10,937 nt of DNA from Cyanobacteria bacterium UBA3803 (GTDB taxonomy: Bacteria > Cyanobacteriota > Vampirovibrionia > Gastranaerophilales > Gastranaerophilaceae), in NCBI GenBank assembly GCA_002369055.1, contig DFEL01000093.1, positions 1 to 10,937 on the forward strand, in the 5' to 3' direction. Under the pieces are notes generated by a model. It was given only the letters and a program-made list of their open reading frames with translations. It had not been told where the DNA came from and searched no databases. Position numbers and translations under genes: made by a program. Position 1 is the stretch's first letter. Each line of letters opens with the position of its first letter. Positions 7,041 to 10,937 of this stretch are shown piece by piece.

Positions 7041-7122
7041 GGGCAAAAGGTTGAACGCCTGCAAACTCGGTCAGGTTCGGAAGAAAGCAGCCGTAAGCTC
7101 GTTTGTTTGAGGTTTTTGTCCC
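7041..7122 (+). ncRNA. ffs: Signal recognition particle RNA (4.5S type)
   Basis: The conserved SRP helix 8 is present as GGTCAGGTTCGGAAGAAAGC followed by AGCC (about 7069-7092): the GGAA tetraloop, the symmetric and asymmetric internal-loop bases, and the terminal AGCAGCC. Compared with the common GTCC-GGAA-GGA apex, both sides have changed together to GTTC-GGAA-GAA. The stem is kept, which argues for a functional RNA. Outer pairing supports the ends: GGGCAAAA (7041-7048) pairs with TTTTGTCCC (7114-7122, one bulge), and GCAAAC (7061-7066) pairs with GTTTGT. The RNA binds Ffh and guides co-translational targeting of membrane proteins. The short form without an Alu domain is typical of Gram-negative bacteria. 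It stands among broken genes but itself looks intact. The ends are estimates from base pairing. Confidence 0.85.
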
Positions 7123-7146
7123 TTCGCTTTATTTTGTTTTGGAAGA

Positions 7147-7305
7147 ATGTCCGTTGTTTTAAAAATATGCTTGCCTGATAAGGTGTTTTTTGAAGGAAAG
7201 GCAGATAAGATTATATTGCCCGTTGATGAGGGAACGCTTACCATCCTTTTTTTGTTACACTTTCTATCAAATAAATATGCGGATTCTAAAAAAAAGATAT
7301 CGTAA
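7147..7305 (+). pseudogene. atpC: 5' half of an ATP synthase F1 epsilon subunit gene
   Basis: The frame from ATG 7147 encodes 52 residues. The first 34 follow the epsilon-subunit N-terminus closely: ICLPDKVFFEGKADKIILPV and then DEGTLTIL, the family's PGxxGxLxIL turn. After Leu34 (codon 7246-7248) the sequence enters a T-run, turns into unrelated residues and stops at TAA 7303-7305. The rest of the beta-sandwich is found on the opposite strand at 7395-7562. GGAAG lies directly before the ATG, too close for a good ribosome-binding site. The product should be non-functional. Confidence 0.7.
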
Positions 7306-7317
7306 AGCGGCGATACC
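7288..7317 (-). terminator. Rho-independent terminator, minus strand
   Basis: Read on the minus strand, GGTATCG (7317-7311) and CGATATC (7302-7296) pair over seven positions with one G-U, around an 8-nt loop, followed directly by eight T (7295-7288). It lies about 78 nt past the stop of the minus-strand atpC 3' fragment, where an operon terminator would be expected. Confidence 0.6.
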
Positions 7318-7394
7318 TTAATAAAAAACTCACCATGCTCACAACGCCGATTAATTAAGGTATTGATCGTTCTGTTATAAAAATTTTACCAACT

Positions 7395-7562
7395 TTAATT
7401 TAAAGTTTTTTCTATCAACGAATCAGTTGCAACCGTGCATAAATCTTCCGCAATTTCTGCCAAACCGCCGTTAATGTAAAATCGCTTTATTTCCTGATTA
7501 TTTTGATCAAGAAGAACAATAAAACCTTCCGTTAAAAGCTGCGAACGAGGGGCGCGATCTTT
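7395..7562 (-). pseudogene. atpC: 3' half of an ATP synthase F1 epsilon subunit gene, inverted relative to its 5' half
   Basis: The minus-strand frame from codon 7562-7560 to TAA at 7397-7395 encodes 55 residues, starting KDRAPRSQLLTEGFIVLL and containing IKRFYINGGLAEIAEDLCTV. This matches the second half of the epsilon beta-sandwich (..HAPLvs.LkpG.v.i......y.v.gGfaev.....tvla). It begins exactly at the residue after the plus-strand fragment ending GTLTIL at 7248, so the halves would rejoin without gap or overlap into an 89-residue, N-domain-only epsilon subunit. No start codon or ribosome-binding site precedes it here. Flipping about 7249-7562 would recreate the gene followed by the hairpin terminator at 7288-7317. 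Confidence 0.7.
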
Positions 7563-7778
7563 AATGATGAATATTTTTACTCAAAAGATGATAAAGAAAC
7601 CGTTCTTTTAATAGACAGCTGGGAAAGCCAAGAGGCAATAGACAAACATCATGCTTCACCGATGATGGAAAAAATCACAGAGCTTCGCAACAAATATGAT
7701 CTTCATATGAAAGTTGAGCGCTTTATTGAAGACGAAGCGGGTATTCCGAGCAAAGATAAAAATTTTATCAAAGAATAA
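7563..7778 (+). pseudogene. C-terminal part of an antibiotic-biosynthesis-monooxygenase (ABM) family protein
   Basis: An open frame ends at TAA 7776-7778 and encodes 71 residues: EYFYSKDDKETVLLIDSWES, then AIDKHHASPMMEKI and KYDLHMKVERF. This is the second half of an ABM-domain monooxygenase/quinol-oxidase-like protein; the Trp-Glu and His-His positions and the final strand are typical. About 40-45 residues of the domain, including the start codon, are missing. The missing part is not found adjacent on either strand. The break coincides with the end of the inverted atpC fragment at 7562. A strong hairpin terminator follows at 7802. It is probably a dead fragment. Confidence 0.65.
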
Positions 7779-7791
7779 AAAAGTTTTATAA

Positions 7792-7826
7792 AGAAAAAAA
7801 ACTCCCTTTTGTGAGGGAGCTTTTTT
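7792..7826. terminator. Bidirectional rho-independent terminator
   Basis: CTCCCT (7802-7807) and AGGGAG (7814-7819) form a 6-bp stem with loop TTTGTG. On the plus strand CTTTTTT follows, and an A-run precedes it, giving eight T on the minus strand. It serves the end of the ABM fragment on the plus strand and the convergent small acidic gene on the minus strand. Confidence 0.8.
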
Positions 7827-7848
7827 AAGGCTTTTGACGAGGCTTTGA

Positions 7849-8088
7849 CTAGTCATCATCGTCATCATCAGTTTCGGCGGGGGTGTCATCATCATCTTCG
7901 CGAACACAAACAAAGTCTGCATTCGGATTGTCCGGCTCATACCAGTGCGAATGATCGTAATCAGCACCGCCATGAGGGTGATCATCCCGAATTTCACCGC
8001 CGCTTTCTTTCCAAATTTCTGCCTGACGATCATATTCTGCTGCAGGCATAACGATCGGTTCGGAACCGTTGTAATGAATGTTAGACAT
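7849..8088 (-). CDS. Small acidic hypothetical protein with poly-Asp tail
   Basis: The protein is 79 aa from ATG 8088-8086 to TAG 7851-7849. The frame stays open upstream to another ATG at 8151. A good promoter (TTGACA-16-TATAAA) has its -35 box just upstream of that ATG and its -10 box at 8146-8141, only 3 bp downstream of it. RNA would start near 8134, so the upstream ATG cannot be on the transcript and the shorter start is chosen. No clear Shine-Dalgarno is seen. The middle is rich in His and Asp (RDDHPHGGADYDHSHWYEPD). The C-terminus is DDDDTPAET followed by six Asp. There is no signal peptide or membrane segment. I do not recognise a family. Metal binding is plausible from composition only. 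The convergent hairpin at 7802-7819 provides its terminator. Confidence 0.6.
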   Translation of the reverse strand: MSNIHYNGSEPIVMPAAEYDRQAEIWKESGGEIRDDHPHGGADYDHSHWYEPDNPNADFVCVREDDDDTPAETDDDDDD

Positions 8089-8118
8089 AATAGAAAAAGA
8101 ATAAGGGTTAATATTGTC

Positions 8119-8136
8119 ATCAAAATAAAATTTGAT
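8119..8136. promoter_or_regulatory. Inverted repeat at the predicted transcription start (possible operator)
   Basis: ATCAAA (8119-8124) and TTTGAT (8131-8136) are perfect inverted repeats around ATAAAA. They cover the predicted minus-strand start of transcription near 8134. This is a typical place for a repressor site, though AT-rich sequence produces such repeats by chance. Confidence 0.3.
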
Positions 8137-8140
8137 TTTA

Positions 8141-8168
8141 TTTATACGCATTTTTATTTCAATGTCAA
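8141..8168 (-). promoter_or_regulatory. Sigma-70 promoter of the small acidic protein gene
   Basis: On the minus strand, TTGACA (8168-8163) and TATAAA (8146-8141) are separated by 16 bp: a perfect -35 and a 5/6 -10 box. The 5' leader to ATG 8088 would be about 46 nt. This promoter decides the start of the downstream gene. Confidence 0.65.
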
Positions 8169-8240
8169 GCCAGATGCATGTAGTTTAAAGAAATATTAGG
8201 AAGTGACATTTATAATTTTTGCGAAAATAAAGGAGGAACA

Positions 8241-8885
8241 ATGCAATATTTTTATCAAAATCACGGTTCAAAAGATTTGATTGCGTTTTTTGCAGGGTGG
8301 GGGTGTGATGAAAACCAGTTTGTTAATCTGCATGATAAAAAAGATGTGTTGATTTTGTATGACTACCAAAATTTGGGCTTGGATTTTGATTTTTCAAAAT
8401 ATGAAAATATTTATATTATTGCCTATTCGGCAGGTGTTTTTGTTGCTTCTGTTATGGCAAAGTTTATCAAAAATGTGCGTTTGAAAGTGGCTGTTTGCGG
8501 CAATCCTTATTTGTTTGATGAAACATTGGGTATTGATAAAAAAACAATAGAGGTTTTTAAGAATATCACACTTGATAATTATTTAGAGTTCAGACGAAAA
8601 TATATGGTGTTTTCTGATGAAGAATATGAAAAGTATAATAAGCTCCAATCTTTGCGCACAATTGAAAGCTGCGAAAGCGAGCTCAAGGCTTTGCAAGAGA
8701 TGTATGCAAAACAAAAAGATCAAATTGATCCGGTCTTTGATAAAGCGATTGTGGCGGAAAACGATTTGATTTTTAAGCTTGAGAGCCAAAAGGGTTTTTA
8801 TCAAGAAAAACTCAAGGTTATTCAAAACGCAAAACACCATATTTTCTTTAAATTCAATGGGTTTGAAGATTTGCTTTCGCTTTGA
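8241..8885 (+). CDS. bioG: BioG-type pimeloyl-[ACP] methyl ester esterase (DUF452 family)
   Basis: This 214-aa protein starts at ATG 8241 behind a strong AGGAGG (8231-8236). It has the family's opening FFAGWGCDENQF (16-27), VLILYDYQ (36-43), the nucleophile elbow AYSAGVFVAS (61-70; catalytic Ser in GxSxG-like AYSAG), CGNPYLFDETLGIDKKTIEV with the conserved GI turn, and a C-terminal His in AKHHIFF that can complete a Ser-Asp-His triad. BioG removes the methyl group from pimeloyl-ACP methyl ester and so ends the BioC-dependent pimelate route to biotin. The length fits the family. Residues about 120-185 are Lys/Glu-rich and helical. No other bio gene is near and it appears to be a single-gene unit, so the biotin role rests on homology alone. 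Confidence 0.8.
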   Translation: MQYFYQNHGSKDLIAFFAGWGCDENQFVNLHDKKDVLILYDYQNLGLDFDFSKYENIYIIAYSAGVFVASVMAKFIKNVRLKVAVCGNPYLFDETLGIDKKTIEVFKNITLDNYLEFRRKYMVFSDEEYEKYNKLQSLRTIESCESELKALQEMYAKQKDQIDPVFDKAIVAENDLIFKLESQKGFYQEKLKVIQNAKHHIFFKFNGFEDLLSL

Positions 8886-8963
8886 GCTCAAGGAGCAATT
8901 TTGCGGTTTATAAAATCAAAAAATCAGTTGGAATTTATATATAAAATTGTAAGCTTTTAATGT

Positions 8964-8984
8964 GGTTGCAATAAGGTTGCAACG
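8964..8984. repeat. Tandem GGTTGCA repeats upstream of the DUF378 gene (possible operator)
   Basis: GGTTGCA occurs at 8964-8970 and again at 8975-8981, 11 bp apart (about one helical turn). The second copy is part of the palindrome GTTGCAAC (8976-8983). It lies 24-44 bp before the start codon, between bioG and the small membrane protein. Position and phasing suggest a protein-binding site. No factor can be named. Confidence 0.35.
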
Positions 8985-9007
8985 AAATTTATGAAAGGAA
9001 AAAAAAT

Positions 9008-9178
9008 ATGTTAAACACTGTTTGTTATTGGCTCGTTGTTGTCGGCGCATTAAACTATGGTTTGATGGCATTTGGCTATAACTTTTTGGAAAAATTGCCG
9101 GCAAACATCGGCTCAATTGTTTCTATAGCTATCGCTGTGGCAGCTCTTTGGACTATTTTTGCAAATTTGAAAAAATAG
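9008..9178 (+). CDS. DUF378 family small membrane protein
   Basis: This 56-aa ORF is preceded by AAAGGAA (8994-9000) at normal spacing. It has two membrane segments: residues 5-22 (VCYWLVVVGALNYGLMAF, with the family's G-A-L-N-[WY]-G-L motif) and residues 34-52 (IGSIVSIAIAVAALWTIF). The charged tail NLKK suggests a cytoplasmic C-terminus. Length and the GALNYGL signature fit DUF378 (YuzA-like) proteins, which have no known function. It stands alone with its own terminator at 9206-9230. Confidence 0.8.
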   Translation: MLNTVCYWLVVVGALNYGLMAFGYNFLEKLPANIGSIVSIAIAVAALWTIFANLKK

Positions 9179-9205
9179 TTATTTGAAACAATGTTTTTGT
9201 TTAAG

Positions 9206-9230
9206 AGCTCGGCTTTAAGTCGGGCTTTTA
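9206..9230 (+). terminator. Rho-independent terminator after the DUF378 gene
   Basis: AGCTCG (9206-9211) pairs with CGGGCT (9221-9226; one G-U). The inner bases GCT/AGT extend the stem, and TTTTAT follows. It lies 27 nt past the stop codon. Confidence 0.65.
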
Positions 9231-9263
9231 TATAAGGTTTAATTTTATATAAAGGAACGGAAA

Positions 9264-9803
9264 ATGAAAAAGGTTTTGATTATATCAAGCAGTTTGAGAG
9301 GCGGGAGCAACTCCGAAATTTTGGCGCGTGAGGCTCAAAAAGGGGCTCAAGATGCCGGAAATGAGGTCGAATTCATCAGCCTTAAAGGCAAAAATATCAA
9401 ATTTTGCATCGGTTGTTTGGCATGTCAAAAAACATATAAATGCGTTCAAAATGACGATATGGCGGATTTGATTTTCAAGGTTCAAAATGCTGATGCACTC
9501 ATTTTTGCAACCCCGATTTATTATTACGAAATGAGCGGTCAACTCAAAACGTTTTTAGACCGTTGCAACCCCTTGTTTGCGCAAGAAAACAACTTCAAAG
9601 ATGTTTATTTAATCACATCTTCATATGATGATGCCCCCAATGCTTCTGACAGGGCAATCAGCGGTTTAAAAGGTTGGATAGAGTGTTTTGCACAATCTAA
9701 ATTCTCGGGTGCTGTTGTCGGCGGCGGGGTGAATGACCCGAAAGACGCCGCTAAACGTGAAGATTTGCTCAAAAAAGCATACGAATTGGGCAAAAATATT
9801 TAA
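9264..9803 (+). CDS. Flavodoxin-like NAD(P)H-dependent FMN reductase / iron-sulfur flavoprotein-type oxidoreductase
   Basis: This 179-aa protein starts with AAGGA (9252-9256) seven bases before ATG. The flavodoxin-like fold is shown by VLIISSSLRGGSNSEILA (4-21; phosphate-binding loop SSLRGGSNS), DALIFATPIYYYEMSGQLK (76-94; the PIYY loop that packs on FMN) and FLDRC (97-101). A cysteine cluster, CIGCLACQKTYKC (48-60), matches the CxxCxxCx5C of iron-sulfur flavoproteins and related NADPH-dependent FMN reductases of anaerobes. Whether a cluster is bound cannot be told. The frame VVGGGVNDPKDAAKR near the end is typical of the family. It is a cytosolic redox enzyme with unknown electron acceptor, probably monocistronic. 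Confidence 0.85.
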   Translation: MKKVLIISSSLRGGSNSEILAREAQKGAQDAGNEVEFISLKGKNIKFCIGCLACQKTYKCVQNDDMADLIFKVQNADALIFATPIYYYEMSGQLKTFLDRCNPLFAQENNFKDVYLITSSYDDAPNASDRAISGLKGWIECFAQSKFSGAVVGGGVNDPKDAAKREDLLKKAYELGKNI

Positions 9804-9938
9804 ACAGCTTTCAATCTGAAATAAATTGCAAAACAAGAAACCGCAACAAATGCTGTTTGGGAAAACATAGCCTTTGATGTTGAAAAAAGTTTTTTGACGT
9901 GTTAAAAACAGATGAAAACAACAATTGAGGAATTTGAT

Positions 9939-10391
9939 ATGAAAAAAATATTGTTCTTGATGATGATGTGCATCTCTGGCGCTGCTTTTGCGGCAGATGA
10001 TGTTGAGGGGTATTGGACAACGATTGACGATGAAACAAACGCGGCAAAAAGCGTTGTTCAAATCTATGAGCATCAGGGAAAAGTTTATGGCCGTGTGGTC
10101 GAATTGTTTCAAAACAAAGAGGCTGTTGCAAAACTGCCGGATAGCCCAAAAATTAAAGGGTTAGATGTTATTTGGGATATGCAAAAGAAAAAAGATAAAT
10201 ACACCGGCGGAAAGATTTTAGACCCGAAAACAGGCAAGGTTTATGACTGCGACCTGTGGCGCGACGGCGACAAGCTGATTGTTCGCGGCAAAATTGCCTT
10301 TTTGGGCCGTAACCAAACATGGGAGCCGAACACGGCTTTCAAACCTGAAACAAGCGCCAAACCGGTGCCAAAGAAACCCCGCTTAAAATAA
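9939..10391 (+). CDS. DUF2147 family secreted protein
   Basis: The protein is 150 aa from ATG 9939, chosen over ATG 9912 because GAGG (9927-9930) is eight bases upstream and because translation then opens with a standard signal peptide, MKKILFLMMMCISGAAFA, with cleavage before ADD. The mature part follows DUF2147: EGYWTTIDDETNAAKSVVQI, GKVYGRVVEL, KGLDVIWDM, YTGGKILDPKTGKVYDC, DKLIVRGKIAFLGRNQTWEP. The GKxxDPxxGKxY and RG...GR..TW positions are family hallmarks. This small beta-rich periplasmic domain has no established activity. The C-terminal Pro/Lys tail (KPVPKKPRLK) is basic. A terminator follows at once. Confidence 0.85.
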   Translation: MKKILFLMMMCISGAAFAADDVEGYWTTIDDETNAAKSVVQIYEHQGKVYGRVVELFQNKEAVAKLPDSPKIKGLDVIWDMQKKKDKYTGGKILDPKTGKVYDCDLWRDGDKLIVRGKIAFLGRNQTWEPNTAFKPETSAKPVPKKPRLK

Positions 10392-10395
10392 CATT

Positions 10396-10423
10396 AAAAG
10401 CCACCTTAAACGGTGGCTTTTTT
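10396..10423 (+). terminator. Rho-independent terminator after the DUF2147 gene (bidirectional)
   Basis: GCCACC (10400-10405) and GGTGGC (10412-10417) are a perfect stem with loop TTAAAC. AAAA before it and TTTTTT after it extend the stem and allow termination on both strands. Confidence 0.85.
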
Positions 10424-10506
10424 AATGGCTAACGTAAAGCTTGCGGTTTGGAAGATGAATTTTACATGTTTTTAACTTATGGGTGTCAAGAACCCGAGGT
10501 TGATTT

Positions 10507-10533
10507 AACTTTTATTTTTTGATAATAAAAGTT
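10507..10533. terminator. AT-rich hairpin downstream of the minus-strand hxsA end
   Basis: AACTTTTATT (10507-10516) and AATAAAAGTT (10524-10533) are a perfect 10-bp inverted repeat with a 7-nt loop, 33 nt past the minus-strand stop. On the plus strand GTTTTTC follows, but on the minus strand there is no T-run, so it may be a weak terminator or only an mRNA-end hairpin. Confidence 0.3.
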
Positions 10534-10565
10534 GTTTTTCTATCTGTTTTTATAAACGATAAATC

Positions 10566-10937
10566 TTATTTTATATGTTTATTAATGTGATTTAACAATT
10601 CCTGTGTCGCTTGACCATCAGGTGTTAGTCCTTTATCAACTTGGTAAAGAATAATGGCGTTGCGTGTCTTTTTACCATATACACCATCAGGAATGCCCTC
10701 AAAAAAATCTAATTTCTTTAGTTTAATTTGAATCTCTAATATTAATAAATTTACATCAGCGGAAGAAGCTGAAGCAGATGATGAATTAAATGCTGTGTCC
10801 GCTGCCGATAAAGTCGGTGCAACTGTTGAGGGAGTAGCTCGTACAGGAGCTGAATATGTTGGAGTTGATCTGTAATAGCCCCCACCATAACCTCCTCTTG
10901 ATGAATAATGGCTACGATGACTTGAATGGCTACGATG
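10566..10937 (-). CDS. hxsA: His-Xaa-Ser repeat protein HxsA, C-terminal part (partial at window edge)
   Basis: The minus-strand frame is open from the window edge to TAA at 10568-10566 and encodes 123 residues. It starts within HRSHSSHRSHYSS, the His-Xaa-Ser array that defines HxsA, followed by a Gly/Tyr-rich stretch (GGYGGGYYRS) and a Pro/Thr/Ser/Ala linker. Residues about 62-121 form a peptidoglycan-binding-like domain (PF01471 pattern): ILEIQIKLKKLDFFEGIPDG, VYGKKTRNAI and YQVDKGLTPDG. HxsA proteins are known from genome surveys to sit beside the radical-SAM pair HxsB/HxsC and HxsD, and are thought to be modified on the repeat. The N-terminus, expected to hold a signal peptide, and the maturase genes are outside this window. 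Codons show no frameshift. The alternative is an unrelated His-rich envelope protein, but the combination of both regions makes HxsA likely. Confidence 0.75.
   Translation of the reverse strand, partial: HRSHSSHRSHYSSRGGYGGGYYRSTPTYSAPVRATPSTVAPTLSAADTAFNSSSASASSADVNLLILEIQIKLKKLDFFEGIPDGVYGKKTRNAIILYQVDKGLTPDGQATQELLNHINKHIK

Noticed and set aside
6840..7178. Plus-strand ORF of 112 codons
   Set aside because: It crosses the dispersed repeat, the SRP RNA and the start of the atpC fragment. Its translation has no recognisable domain.
8089..8151. Longer N-terminus (21 extra codons) for the small acidic minus-strand protein
   Set aside because: The promoter's -35 and -10 boxes flank this ATG, so it would not be transcribed.
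9912..9938. Earlier ATG for the DUF2147 protein
   Set aside because: It adds nine charged residues in front of a clean signal peptide. The ATG at 9939 has the better ribosome-binding site.

Overview
The window is AT-rich bacterial DNA. It most likely comes from a Gram-negative, possibly an alphaproteobacterium with a host-associated lifestyle. That guess rests on a short 4.5S-type SRP RNA, a DUF2147 periplasmic protein, BioG, an HxsA-type protein, and a fragment of the dispersed palindromic repeat (GATTGCCACGTCG ... CTCCTCGCAATG) that I associate with alphaproteobacterial genomes. Taxonomy remains an inference.

Positions 1-6412 hold a tightly packed plus-strand operon, entered in mid-gene. 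It begins with the end of a protein in which every second residue over 90 positions is aspartate. Next come a 620-aa protein with an AMMECR1-like N-terminus and an alpha/alpha-toroid C-terminus, a CapA-like metallophosphatase without a membrane anchor, a Mur-ligase homologue that has lost its ATP-binding P-loop, an intact MurF-like ligase, and an M15-type (VanY-like) zinc peptidase. The peptidase lies in the same frame as the ligase and is separated from it only by one TAA. The genes overlap or nearly touch. A Mur amide ligase, an inactive paralogue, a CapA homologue and a D,D-peptidase-type domain next to a polyanionic repeat protein suggest a carboxylate-amide ligation system, such as polymer synthesis or protein tagging. 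I do not recognise it as a described pathway.

Positions 6413-7800 are a patch of broken genes: a leucine-rich-repeat gene remnant cut by a dispersed repeat, an SRP RNA gene (ffs) with a covarying apical stem, the two halves of an ATP synthase epsilon gene pointing in opposite directions, and the C-terminal part of an antibiotic-biosynthesis-monooxygenase (ABM) protein.

Positions 7800-10430 hold ordinary small transcription units: a minus-strand acidic small protein with its own promoter, then plus-strand bioG, a DUF378 membrane protein, a flavodoxin-like reductase and a secreted DUF2147 protein, with clear hairpin terminators at several ends.

The right edge (10566-10937, minus strand) carries the C-terminal part of a His-Xaa-Ser repeat protein with a peptidoglycan-binding-like domain. 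It matches HxsA, the presumed target of the radical-SAM Hxs system. The partner maturases would lie outside the window.
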